In this document: piece after piece, positions 24,529-35,223 of the stretch | Layout: each line of letters starts with the position of its first letter | How positions within the stretch are numbered: the stretch's first letter is position 1 | From: Cherax quadricarinatus | Lineage: Eukaryota > Arthropoda > Malacostraca > Decapoda > Parastacidae | Length of the DNA stretch: 64,000 nt | Reading direction: 5' to 3' | Assembly: GCF_038502225.1 (NCBI RefSeq) | Contig: NW_027197001.1 | Coordinates: 1 to 64,000, forward strand | Notes under the pieces: model-generated | Databases searched by the model: none | Told to the model about the DNA's origin: nothing | What the model saw: only the letters and a program-made list of their open reading frames with translations | Program-made: the position numbers and the translations under genes

Positions 24529-24717
24529 CAGTGGTTCCCAAACTTTTTCAGCTTGTTACCCAATTTAACATGCCACATAAAGCATGTTACCCCTTTCACA
24601 AAATGTTGTTATTATTGATATATATGGCTAAATTAAAACACTTGAGATATTTTCTTTTATTTATTGTATTTGAACATTGTGCATCTCTAATGACTATTAC
24701 CAAAGATGTCAAGAACA

Positions 24718-26783
24718 TCAGTGGGATGGATGGAGTTGCATACTTGAAGCTAGTTTAGGAATTCTTGGCTTCGTGTTTGAAAGTGCCAGCCTGGCATCGT
24801 TTGCAACATTCAAGCGAGTCCTCTTTTTTGTTTTCATACCCAGCACAGTTGAGAAGCCCTTCTCGCACAGATACGTTGTTGAGAATGATACCAACAACTT
24901 CAAGGCTCTCTTGGACAGAGTTGGCGAGTCAGGTAGTCGTGAAATCCAAAAGGAATCTGCATTTTGGTTTTGGAATTCGATTTTCAAGGCTTCATTGGCT
25001 CGCATTGTGATCCACTCCTCCTTTGCAGGGAAATCATCATCATGAATGGCATCATCAGGTACAGAGAAGGGATGAATGATCCACTGAAGAGTGGCTGTTT
25101 CTTGGTCACTCTCTGGAAAGTAGTGATGCATGCTTGTTTCAAGCCCCTTCAATATGGTCGCTCATTTCTTTGTTGATGGTCTGTAGAAGTGATCCAGTAT
25201 CATGACTATTCTCCTCAACAAACTGGTCTAGGATGGGAAACTGGGCGATCACTCCTTTCTCCAAGCGCCGAATCCAGAGTCTCAGTTACCCCAGAAATGC
25301 AGTCACAGTGTGATGGGCATCAATGACAGTCGTGTTTCGGCCCTGGAGTTGCAGATTACCACTGTTCAGCTCCGCAAATATGTCAGCCAAGTAACAAAGT
25401 CGAGCAAGACACTCCTTATCGGTGAACTTGGTAGCAAAAGGAGATCCTTTTTGTTCCAGGAATTCCTGAACAGCTTTTCGGAGCTCAATGACTCGACGTA
25501 CAACCTTGCCTCGTGACAACCAGCGAACATCGGTGTGGTAGAGCAGAACTTGATACTGCTCTCCCATTTCCTTGCACAGCTCCTTGAATATGCGCGAATT
25601 CACATCTCTGGACTTGATGAAGTTGACGATTTTCAACACATCTTCAAACACTAACTTCAGATTACCAGGCAGGCTTTTCGATCCAATAGAGTACCCATGA
25701 ATGATGCAGTGATCTACAGAAATTTCTGGATTGATAGCTTGTATGAGGCCCCGTAATCCACGATGACCACCCATCATCGACGGTGCTCCATCGACGGAGA
25801 CCTGGAATAAAAAGAAAAATTATTATAGACTGCGTCAGTTAGTCATTGTTACTTATCTTTTGCGTTATAATTATATGGTTTTAATTAATTATTTCGGAAC
25901 TTGAGTATTTCAGTACGAGAGGCACGATATTTTTTGTGTGAATCATGTACAAAATATTAGCTACACTACAGTTACTTGTACAATAAATAAAACTGTATAT
26001 GACTATATGCCGTGTAATTCATTGTATTTATACTAATTAAGACTTTATATAAACATCGTTTCCTACCTGTTGAACGCTGTTCCAATCCAATCCATTCTTG
26101 GTAAAGAAACTGTTGATGATATTGAAGACATCTTCTCCCTTTGTGGTTGTCAGCAGATCCTCGCATAATAGGAACTCTTCTTTGATCTTGTCCTGGTGGA
26201 CGTAACGGACGAACCCAAGGAGAACAGCACAACTGGCTACGTCACACGATTCATCAAATTGCAAGGAGAATTTGCCATATGAGCTTTCCTTGATCTCTAT
26301 TGTAACTTGGGACAGGATATCTGATGCCATGTCATCGACTCGTCGGCGGATGGTGTTGTTTGATAGAGATATGACACTCAGTTTCTTCGCTTGATCCTCC
26401 CCACATACCTTGCTTACCATCTCGTATGCACAAGGCATAATCAGATTCTCTGCAATGGTGTGGCATTTCTGTTGTTCTCCAATTTTATATGCAACACAGT
26501 AGGATGCTTCGACCGCAGCTTGAAGCTTTTGGGCTTGAATTCCAGATGAGCCGAACTGGATATTCTTCAGTGCTACAGCCTGGCGCTGAAAATAAGCCTG
26601 ATCCTTATTTTGAAGATTTGGATGGCACTTCTGGAGGTCAGCTGAGAGTTTTGATGGCTTGAGGCTTTCATTTGTCAACACTTTGTGACATGCCACACAT
26701 TGTGGCCGGTCCTCTCCACCAGAAGTTAAATTCACAAAGCCATGGCGAAGAAAGGCGTCAGTGTAGGTGCGCTTTTTGGACAT
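24718..26783 (-). pseudogene. hAT transposase, ZBED5/SCAND3-like, intron-containing
   Basis: The coding start is taken at 26783 (MSKKRTYTDAF), just after a likely splice acceptor (ttttctgcag). Exon 26783-26067 carries a degenerate BED-like CVAC...H region and QFDESCDVASCAVLLGF, the first acidic catalytic strand. An in-phase GT-AG intron (26066-25802) joins it to VSVDGAPSMMGG, the second catalytic Asp region. After it come VRWLSRGKVVRRVIELR, FLEQKGSPFATKFTD and the C-terminal hAT dimerisation region with LLVSFSTTYLCEKGFS. The end (RIPKLASSMQLHPSH, stop 24718) resembles the family end. Two breaks disable it. One is a TAA at 25286-25288. The other is a one-base frameshift at the C run 25144-25147. 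Two otherwise complete exons suggest fairly recent loss. Confidence 0.87.
25802..26066 (-). other. Intron in hAT transposase (265 bp, GT-AG)
   Basis: Donor CAACAG/GTAGG at 26066 and acceptor ttttattccag/GTCTCC at 25802. The exons are phase 0 on both sides, and the joined reading SVQQ/VSVDGAPS matches the expected hAT Asp motif context. The intron sequence is AT-rich. Confidence 0.8.
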
Positions 26784-27599
26784 TTTCTTGTTCAATCTGC
26801 AGAAAAGGAAGAATATCCATGCATACACTGCAAAACGCAAGGTACATAATTTCTCGCATGGCAGCTAACACAAGTTCACTGATGCAAGCACACACGCATA
26901 CATTCAAAATTGTCAGGCTGCAAGTATCATGCTTGTCAGCACAAGAGCACCGTGTAGCGCGAGACTACAGTGAACGTATACAGCCTGGCATACTCTGCTA
27001 ATCCTAGAAAAACCATTGAAAACGTAAGAACCACACTTACATTATATATAAAATTAATAATAGCTACAAATTCACAGTAACAGTGGGTAAATACTAACTA
27101 TATACTGCACAGAGCAGTACACATACATACCAGCTTATGTCTACCTCGGCTGATGCTCACAGATAAACTGACAGTGTGAAATAGAGGCAGCCTCAGGAAG
27201 TGAGTGACGCGTACTGGACAGGTCGATCTGGGCTACTGAGTGACTTTTGTCCTGAAGCATACTTGTCAAAATACTTTTGGGTTTCCACACACTTAGCTAT
27301 ATATTTCTTCTTTTCTAATACTGTATATTAGTTTTTGATGTTTATTGTTATTTGGTTTAACTTTATTACTTACTTATAATAGGTTTACTTTACAACTTTA
27401 TATACTAAGACAAAGTTAACAATAATCCTCATACCGGGTACCGCATTGTTTTCTTGATTTTCAGAATTCATAACTTTTTTTCTGTCACCCCTCCATTACC
27501 CCCCAAAAATGGTTAAATTACCCCCAGGGGGTAATTTACCCCCAGTTTGGGAACCACTGCTCTACTGTAATAGGATTATATAGCGATAACGAAGTCTAT

Positions 27600-27745
27600 C
27601 ATGACTCACGAAATTGTAATGACACTATTGTAAACAATCCATACGACGGGCAGGGATAAAACTCTTGGTCAGAGAATCATAAAACTCCAGACCGACGCGC
27701 TAGCCACTCGGCCAGCTGGTTACAATAAGATTAAACCAACTAGGT
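27600..27745 (-). mobile_element. tRNA-derived SINE (family 2)
   Basis: The minus strand gives aaccagctggccgagtgg, then ctagcgcgtcgg and, later, gagttttatccctgcccg. This is a tRNA-like A box (TGGCCGAGTGG, Leu/Ser-type) with a degraded B box. The segment gactcacgaaattgtaatg flanks it, and a related flank lies next to the copy at 47050-47225. The degraded B box and dispersed copies argue against a functional tRNA gene. Confidence 0.68.
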
Positions 27746-28460
27746 ATATATATATATACACAATAGAAATATTAGCATAGGCACCACTGTGTCTACAAAT
27801 GTAAGTTTTAACAGATTGCCTTTTCCCGTACCTCAGTCTCCAATTTTTGGCGCAGTCTATTGTGCAGTACAGCATTTTATCCCCTTTATTGTAGTTCAAC
27901 CATTCATTTCTTTCATTGTTTACCTTGTGAAGAACTTGAGAAGATGTGTAGGACATGATTTAACATCTCAGAACTCTTGTTGATTATCACTAATGAAACC
28001 ACGGATCTGCAAATAAGACGAATTAATCATCCAAGTCGGATCTAAACGTCGTTATAAATTTCATTCTGTGTGCAGGTATTTGTGTATCATTTCTCTCCCG
28101 TTGTTCCACGTTTCTCTTCATTATCTTCATTTCATTATACACTGCACACGTCAGTCAAAATTGTCTGTAGTTGAATGTTTCCAGTCTGTCTCTTTTTTTT
28201 TTTAAATATTGGGACTATATATGTTCTGTCTTTTAGATCTGTGATAATTGCACTATCTTGAGTGTGTCTATGTGTGCGTGTGTGGGTAAGTGAGTGTGTA
28301 TGTGCGAGTGTATGTATGTTTGGGTGAGTGTGTGTATGTGTGGGTGAGTGTGTGTTTGGAAGGTGGGCATTGCTGGAAACATATAATCCAGTTTACTTAA
28401 GAGCCTGAGAAATAAGTGTTGGCTCACCTTCAACTGGGGTACAAGTTCCTGAATTAAACG
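27746..28460. other. Non-coding stretch with TG-rich tract
   Basis: No gene is recognised. 28255-28360 is a degenerate tgtgtgggtgagtgtg tract. A partial aaacgtcgttataaatttc plus caggtatttgtgtatcat near 28045-28090 weakly resembles the PLE-terminus repeat seen at 55 kb. Confidence 0.5.
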
Positions 28461-28469
28461 TGAGAAATA

Positions 28470-29270
28470 TTGTCGTGTTTGTTGTATTGGAGTTCCCCCA
28501 CACTATGTGTTCCTCTCCCATCCCCTTCTTCTTGTCCTCTCTACCCTTCTCTTGTACTCTTGTCATTTCTCCTGTCTTCTCTGCGCTTCCAGTGTCTTCC
28601 TGCCTTCTCTGCTCTTCCCTTGTCTTCCTGTCATCTCTTGTTCTCTCTTTTCTTTCCTTGTCTTTCTTTTCTTTGTTTGTCCTATTGCCATCTTCTCCTG
28701 TTTTCTCTTCCCTTCCCTTGTCCTTTTGCCATCTCCTCTTGTCCTCTTTTCCCTTCCCCTGTCTTCTTGTCATCTACCGTCCTCTATTTCCTACCTCTGT
28801 CTCCTTCTCATCTCCTGTCCTCTCTTCCCTTCCCATGTCCTATTGTCATCTTCCTCTGTTCTCTTTCACCCTTCCACCGTTCTCTCTCTGTTTCCTCTGC
28901 TCTACCACTGTCCCCTCTCTTTTTCTCCCCTGCTCCTGTCCTTTGTTTCCCCCTCTCCCTGACTTCCCTCTACCCCCTTTCTTCTTCTCTCACATTTCCT
29001 CCTGTAATTTCATTTTTCTCTGTCCCCTCTCTCCCATTTCCATGTTCCTTCTTCCCCTTATCCCTGCTCCCTTTTCCCCTCTTCCCCTGTATCTCTTTTT
29101 CCCTTCTTTCCCTCATATTTTTCCCTCTTCTCCTTATCCTTTTCCTTCTTTTCCCTATATTTTTTCTCTTATCCCTGCTCCCTCTTACCTGTATCTTTTT
29201 TTCCTCTCTTTCCTATATATATTTCCCCCCCTTTTACATTTATTTTTTCCTCTCTACCTCTCCACCCTCT
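28470..29270. repeat. Pyrimidine-rich (CT) minisatellite-like tract
   Basis: The + strand is nearly all C and T. A loose ~45-bp motif (tcttcccttcccttgtcc then gtcatctcctgtc) repeats and decays into ttttcccct runs. Leu/Ser/Phe/Pro frames of up to 289 codons exist because TAA, TAG and TGA are depleted. No gene is called. Confidence 0.85.
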
Positions 29271-29384
29271 CGTCTCGCCTCCAGCGATGCGCCTTGGAGA
29301 AAATGTCAATGATAAAAGTACATTTGTGAATATGTAAGCCTGGTGAAGGTGACTCGCGTGTTATTCCAGGCAATGGACTCTTGT

Positions 29385-29700
29385 TGATCCGGTTGTTCTT
29401 GTTGCTGCTGTTGCTGCTGCTGCTGTTCTTTATGATACAGCTGCTGCTGCTGTTACTATTTTAGTGGATGTTAATTCTTCCACTGTTGCTGCTGCTGTTG
29501 TTTGCTGCTGTTCCCTTTGGTGCTGCTATTAGTTCTACTGCTATTATGGTGTTTACTGATGCTGCTACTGCTGTTCCTTCTGAAAATGCTTTTGTTGATG
29601 GAGCTATTCTTCCTTCTGCCTTTGGGGTTGCTGCTGCTATCGCCGCTATTGCTGCTATTACTGCTTCTGCTGTCATCGTTAGTTCTGAGGCTGCATTTTG
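29385..29700. repeat. Degenerate trinucleotide (CTG/CTA) tract
   Basis: Runs such as ctgctgttgctgctgctg and ctgctgctgttactat repeat with drift. Gln/Ser/Asn-rich minus-strand frames and Leu-rich plus-strand frames both follow from it. Confidence 0.8.
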
Positions 29701-30012
29701 TGAGAGCCGCTGTGCTGCGTGTGGCAGCGCTTGTGATTGTCGGCTCATGAGATGTGAGTTCGTCCTCGTCTTTAGAAATGGCCATATGAATGCAGTTACC
29801 AAGGAGCGAGTAGTCTTGCCATGTCCAGACCCAATGTTGTGCTGACCCCTTCTTGCCTCGTCGCATTTTCTCCTCTACGTTGCCACCACGGACGGTATCA
29901 ATTAGGAAAATAATCCTGAATTTGGGAAATAGTTGGAGTAGGGTGTTTGCAGCGGGAGAGAGGGATGCCGCGTCTACATACACAGGCTGCCCCTCTGAGG
30001 TGGGGTTTATAG
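29700..30012 (-). CDS. Possible coding exon, unidentified
   Basis: On the minus strand from 30012 downward, the frame reads EGQPVYVDAASLSPAAN, then LFPKFRIIFLIDTVRGGN, then EEKMRRGKKGSAQHWVWTW. About 75 residues have normal, non-repetitive composition before the frame enters a Ser/Asn/Gln trinucleotide tract. A GTAACT donor-like site follows the codons for DYSLLG near 29800. Upstream, the frame opens after a TGA near 30022. I do not recognise the protein. It could be one exon of a host gene whose other exons lie outside the window, or chance. No partner exons were found nearby. Confidence 0.27.
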
Positions 30013-30178
30013 GGATGGTTCAGAGATCACAGCTCGGGCAAAGTGCTATTTGTTTAAACTTCCAAATGTTTGAACACGTATGGGTTGCCAAGCTCAGACG
30101 CGCTGTAATAACTTTAGCGACATTTTACATTAATGTTTCTCATCCTCGAAGTAGGGGAGAGATACCGAGCTAACGTTT

Positions 30179-30180
<2 letters not shown>

Positions 30181-30222
<42 letters not shown>
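30181..30222. repeat. (CT)n microsatellite
   Basis: A 42-bp perfect CT tract. Confidence 0.97.
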
Positions 30223-30734
30223 TGGTTGCTTAGGTACGTGTCGTTCCAGCCACTGGGTTGCTTGTGGGGTGTAGGTATGTACACAACCAGCTGTGTATGA
30301 GAGGGAGTTAAACTCCAGCTCTTGGGAACTGCGTTTTACTCGTCGAGTATCTAGTGAGAGTTGCTTCAGGATTTTTTCTTCATATCTTTCTTCACATCTC
30401 TCAGGCTGTGTAACTACTCTGGTCTCATATCCGTTGCTTCCAGCATTTAGTGTAGTTGAATTCCATCAGTATAGCTTCTTCGGAGTTTCCCGTATCAGCT
30501 TGCCCCGTGTTCTTAATTACAATAATGCGCTGTGTGAAGGATACAAATTTAATAACTCCCCGCGAATTTAATAATACTAGTATTAATAATAATAATAACA
30601 ATAATAATAATAATTTAGGTTGTCTGCACCTTTCTTTACAGTAAGCATAAACTACTCTCATTGCCTTTAGTAAGCCAAGCTCGTCCATTTGTCTTTAGAG
30701 AACCCAGCTCCTCCAGGTGTATTTTACCTCTCTC

Positions 30735-30912
30735 ATAACTGTATAATTTTTCCTCACATCTGTGAGGTCTTCCTCTGCAGCAATGAGATCTTCCTTTACA
30801 GCTATGATATCTTCCTTAACAGCTGTGTGGTCTTCATTCACAGCTGTGAGGTCCTCCTTCACAGCTGGGAGGTGTTCCTTAACAGCTGTGAGGTCTACAC
30901 ACGCAGCTGGTT
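30735..30912. repeat. ~30-bp repeat, about 6 copies
   Basis: The units are variants of cagctgtgaggtcttcc followed by ttcacagctg. Copies differ at several positions, so this is an older array. The surrounding 30223-31020 has no gene, only a short AAT/AAC tract near 30570-30615. Confidence 0.75.
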
Positions 30913-31019
30913 CTCCCTAGCAGGTTTGAGGTCTTGTTTCACAGCATCTTCCGTGTCAGCTGCTCAGTTTTAACTGTCTGAAATCTTGTACTGAGTTCAT
31001 CCCTGATCAATGTCAACAT

Positions 31020-32300
31020 GTGTGTGTGCACATACAGGCGTATTCTACAATGCAGTTACGTGTTTGCTGGATTTTCTCCCTCTTAGCATGTTGGCCCTGT
31101 CATACCTCTTCTTAAAACTATGTATGGTACCTGCCTCTACTACTTCGCCCAGGTTGAAGATATAAATCATATTTCTGTGACTTACCTGCGTCTTTAGATT
31201 CTAAGTATTCCCTTATATACCCGTTTGTCGCCTCTTAAACTGTCTCCCTGTCTACCCTATTAACTTTTCTTGAGCATTAGCATGTCTTCCCATGTTATTC
31301 TATTTTCTAATGTTGTCAGATTTAGTTTCGTTAGCCTCTCCTCATTACTTATTTCCCTTAACTTTAGAAGTAGTATCGTTGAATGCAACTGAACTTTTTC
31401 CAGTTTCTTAACGTATTTTGCCAGGGAAATATTCCATGAGGGTGTAGCATTCTCCAAGATAGTCGTAAGATACGCTGTGTATGACTCTTGGTTGAGATTC
31501 TTGAAAGTAACTCAGAGTTAGAAAAAGAGTATTTGCCACCGAGGTTAGTTGGTAGATGTGTTCCTCTGGTGATATGGTCGGTTCTATACCTGCTCCAGAG
31601 CCTTTGTCAGTGATTGATGTTTGCAGCCTCTCTCGATCTAAAACTATGCTGTTTCAGGCCTGTTTAGCCCATCACCAATTTTCATATCCTTGCATTTGCT
31701 GGGGTTGACTTCTACTAGCCACCTGTTAATCAATCTAGAAGTTTGTCCAGGTCCATTTGTAGCCTATGTGCACATCAGTTTTGATTCATCTAGGTAATTT
31801 TTTATGTGCACACAAGGGTACATCTGACTCTCTCTTCTGGCATGTTATTCGCATATACCAATGTCAGTAGTGATCCAGTACCGATCCTTGCTATATTACA
31901 CTTGTTACACGTTCTCATTTTAAATTATCTTCTAGGACAATCACTCTTTCCTTCCCATTAGGTACTCCATCTAGTACATATGTTACTCTTCCAATTTTTG
32001 TTCGAGTCTCCTGTGAGGTACAGTACCAAATGCGTTCTTGCAGTTCAAGAATATACAATACTATTCCTCTCTCTCTCTCGCCTTACGTTACTTTGTCATA
32101 GAATTACAACAAATTTTCAAAGGAAGATTTGTTATATTTAAACCTGTGTTTGTTATTTTTTTACGAAGTCACTTCTCTGCAAGTGTTCTACCCATCTCTT
32201 GATTATCTTCTCCATTACCTTATATGCTGAGCAGGTCTATGACACTCGTCTGTTGTTTAAAGTTTCCAGACAGCCTCGCTGTCTTACAGATCTCTAGGAA
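31020..32300 (-). mobile_element. Decayed CR1-like LINE reverse transcriptase
   Basis: The minus-strand fragment at 31457-31260 includes KKLEKVQLHSTILLLKLR and NEERLTKLNLTTLENR, the LEKVQ...ERL..L.L.TLE.R signature of CR1/Jockey-type polymerases. Further upstream (31640-32290) the DNA is collinear with the copy at 6350-6910. Examples are agtttgtccaggtccattt and gattatcttctccattacc. The frame is broken throughout. Confidence 0.75.
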
Positions 32301-32307
32301 AATTGTT

Positions 32308-32399
32308 GTGTGTGTGTACTCACCTATTTGTGGTTGCAGGGATCGAGTAATAACTCCTGGCTCCGCCTCTTTGTTGATCACTTCTAGGTCCACTTTCTC

Positions 32400-32400
<1 letters not shown>
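32308..32400 (-). mobile_element. LINE 3' tail segment next to (TG)n
   Basis: On the minus strand: gatcaacaaagaggcggag, then ccaggagttattactcg, ccctgcaaccacaaatag and gtgagtacacacac. The same tail ends the LINE at 52990-53355 and, in the other orientation, lies inside the TG array at 62720-62770. A diverged version ends the 38.4-39.5 kb LINE. Confidence 0.7.

Positions 32401-32402
<2 letters not shown>

Positions 32403-32490
<88 letters not shown>
32403..32490. repeat. (GT)n microsatellite
   Basis: About 88 bp of GT. 32491-33005 downstream holds no recognisable gene, only a poly-T run and a purine-rich patch near 32630-32730. Confidence 0.97.
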
Positions 32491-32491
<1 letters not shown>

Positions 32492-33005
32492 GTGCTCATA
32501 ACTGTCACACCACCAGGGTGCAACACTTCCACTAAAATACGATGTCAAAGGAACACACGTACACTCCCGCTCTCAACCACTTTCACTAGCTCTTTTTTTT
32601 TTTTTTTACCAAGGAGCACAGAGGAGACGGCATACACGGAGGAGGAGAGAGAAGATGAAGAGGAAGAGGGAGATGATGACTAAGAATTTGAGTATAAGGA
32701 AAAGAAGAGAGTGGAAAATGAGGAAAGGAGCTCTTAGATGACATTTCAGCTCTTCCTTGACAATAATCCTAAAATGTTGTCAAGTTCCTCTTCTACTAGC
32801 GTCAGGAAGAATTTTCAAGACAAGCACAGTACAACCCTCACCTCCACCCATAAAAAACCTAGCAGGATGGATGGTTCCCTGGTCGTTGTGGATTAACGAC
32901 TCACACAAAGAAGAATAGACGAGGCTAATGAGGTTACAAGACTCTCTCGAAGAAGTGGTAAATGGTAAGCCTGTGTTCTGCAGCGATGGTGCCAGGCTGT
33001 ATCCA

Positions 33006-34682
33006 TGGTGAGCCGTACGTCACTGTTACCTTGGTGAGCCGTACGACACTGTTACCTTGGTGAGCCGTACGACACTGTAATCTTGGTGAGCTAGACGACA
33101 CTGTGACCTTGGTGAGCCAGACGACACTGTAACCTTGGTGAGTCGTACGTCACTGTAACCTTGGTGAGCCGTACGACACTGTAATCTTGGTGAGCCAGAC
33201 GACACTGTGACCTTGGTGAGCCAGACGACACTGTAACCTTGGTGAGCCGTACGACACTGTAACCTTGGCGAGCCAGACGACGCTGTAATCTTGGTGAGCC
33301 GTACGTCACTGTAACCTTGGTGAGCCGTACGACACTGTAACCTTGGTGACGCTGTAACCTTGGTGAGCCAGACGACACTGTAACCTTGGTGAGCCAGACG
33401 ACACTGTAACCTTGGTGAGCCGTACGACACTGTAACCTTGGTGAGCCAGACGACGCTGTAACCTTGGTGAGCCAGACGACACTGTAACCTTGGTGAGCCA
33501 GACTACACTGCAACCTTGGTGAGCCGAACGACACTGTAACCTTGGTGAGCCAGACGACGCTGTAACCTTGATGAGCCAGACGACACTGTAACCTTGGCGA
33601 GCCAGACGACGCTGTAATCTTGGTGAGCCAGACGACGCTGTAACCTTGGTGAGCCAGACGACGCTGTAACCTTGGTGAGCCAGACGACGCTGTAATCTTG
33701 GTGAGCCAGACGACGCTGTAACCTTGGTGAGCCAGACGACGCTGTAACCTTGGTGAGCCAGACGACGCTGTAACCTTGGTGAGCCAGACGACGCTGTAAT
33801 CTTGGTGAGCCAGACGACGCTGTAACCTTGGTGAGCCAGACGACACTGTAACCTTGGTGAACCAGACGACACTGTAACCTTGGTGAGCCAGACGACACTG
33901 TAACCTTGGTGTGCCAGACGATACTGTAACCTGTAACCTTGGTGAGTCAGACGACACTGTAACCTTGGTGAGCCAGACGACGCTGTAACCTTGGTGACGC
34001 TGTAACCACGACACTGACGACACTGTAACCTTGGTGAGCCAGACGACGCTGTAACCATGGTGAGCCAGACGACGCTGTAACCTTGGTGAGCCAGACGAGC
34101 CAGACGACGCTGTAACCTTGGTGAGCCAGACGACGCTGTAACCTTGGTGAGCCAGACGACACTGTAACCTTGGTGAGCCAGACGACACTGTAACCTTGGT
34201 GAGCCAGACGACACTGTAACCTTGGTGAGCCAGATGACACTGTACCCTTGGTGAGCCAGACGACACTGTAACCTTGGTGAGCCAGACGACGCTGTAACCA
34301 TGATGAGCCAGACGACGCTGTAATCTTGGTGAGCCAGACGACGCTGTAACCTTGGTGAGCCAGACGACGCTGTAACCTTGGTGAGCCAGACGACACTGTA
34401 ATCTTGGTGAGCCAGACGACACTGTAACCTTGGTGAGCCAGACGACACTGTAACCTTGGTGAGCCAGACGACGCTGTAATCTTGGTGAGCCAGACGACGC
34501 TGTAACCTTGGTGAGCCAGACGACGCTGTAACCTTGGTGAGCCAGACGACACTGTAACCTTGGTGAGCCAGACGACACTGTAACCTTGGTGAGCCAGACG
34601 ACACTGTAACCTTGGTGAGCCAGACGACACTGTAACCTTGGTGAGCCAGACGACACTGTAACCTTGGTGAGCCAGATGACAC
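33006..34682. repeat. 26-bp minisatellite, about 64 copies
   Basis: The unit is accttggtgagccagacg then acactgta. A gccgtacg variant is common in the first 430 bp, and gacgctgt/gacactgt alternates throughout. Disturbed units at 33910-34030 and 34088-34105 mark local deletions. Ser/Gly/Leu/Arg-repeat frames are artefacts of the stop-poor unit. Confidence 0.97.
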
Positions 34683-35115
34683 TATTACCATAGTGATGAA
34701 GACATCACTGCCACCAGGGCGATGAAGACATCACTGCCACCAGGGCGATGAAGACATCACTGCCACCAGGGCGATGAAGACATCACTGCCACCAGGGCGA
34801 TGAAGACATCACTGCCACCAGGGTGATGAAGACATCACTGCCACCAGGGTGATTAAGGCATCACTGCCACCAGGGTGATCAGGGCATCTTTGTCACCAGG
34901 GTGATCAGGGCATCTTTGTCACCAGGGTGATCAAGACATCACTGCCACCAGGGTGATTAAGGCATCACTGCCACCAGGGTGATCAGGGCATCTTTGTCAC
35001 CAGGGTGATCAAGACATCACTGCCACCAGGATAATCAAAACATCACTGTGACCACGGTGATCAAGGCATCACTGCTACCAGGGTGATCAAGACATCACTG
35101 CTACCAGTGATCAAG
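34683..35115. repeat. 26-bp minisatellite, second type, about 16 copies
   Basis: The unit is gatgaagacatcactgcc followed by accagggc. Subtypes are gatcagggcatctttgtc and gatcaagacatcact. It starts directly after the first 26-bp array with the same period and phase. An intermediate unit (actattaccatagtgatg, about 34681-34704) links the two. Confidence 0.93.
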
Positions 35116-35223
35116 ACGTTACTGCAGCAACGTACACTAGACGTCAGTGTGATCCGTCTGAAGACGGATTGAAGGATTTTAATTTACCTTAGAAATTTCT
35201 GCGTCTCGCTGCATGCAACCCTT

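Larger units (their letters stand above)
24529..27559 (-). mobile_element. hAT DNA transposon, about 3.03 kb
   Basis: The terminal inverted repeats are CAGTGGTTCCCAAACTTT (left) and AGTTTGGGAACCACTG (right). CAGTGG/CCACTG ends are typical of hAT elements. The flanking octamers are ctgtagag and ctctactg. They match at only five of eight positions, so any 8-bp target duplication is decayed. A single minus-strand transposase gene with at least one intron fills the interior. Both termini are legible, but the transposase is broken, so this is a full-length non-functional copy. Confidence 0.88.

Noticed and set aside
27660..27725. tRNA-Leu/Ser gene
   Set aside because: A box present but B box degraded, no cloverleaf I could close, and a related dispersed copy at 47.1 kb; better as a SINE head.
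28460..29329. 289-codon Leu/Ser/Phe-rich frame resembling a membrane protein
   Set aside because: The CT-only strand cannot easily form stops. Overlapping frames are equally open, and there are no discrete helices or loops.
29468..29845. Leu/Ala-rich plus-strand frame over the CTG tract
   Set aside because: Trinucleotide repeat artefact; the only possibly meaningful reading is the non-repetitive minus-strand part at 29700-30012.
33091..34691. Minus-strand 460-520 codon Ser/Gly/Arg-rich frames
   Set aside because: Produced by a stop-poor 26-bp unit cycling through three frames. No start context, domain or codon bias.
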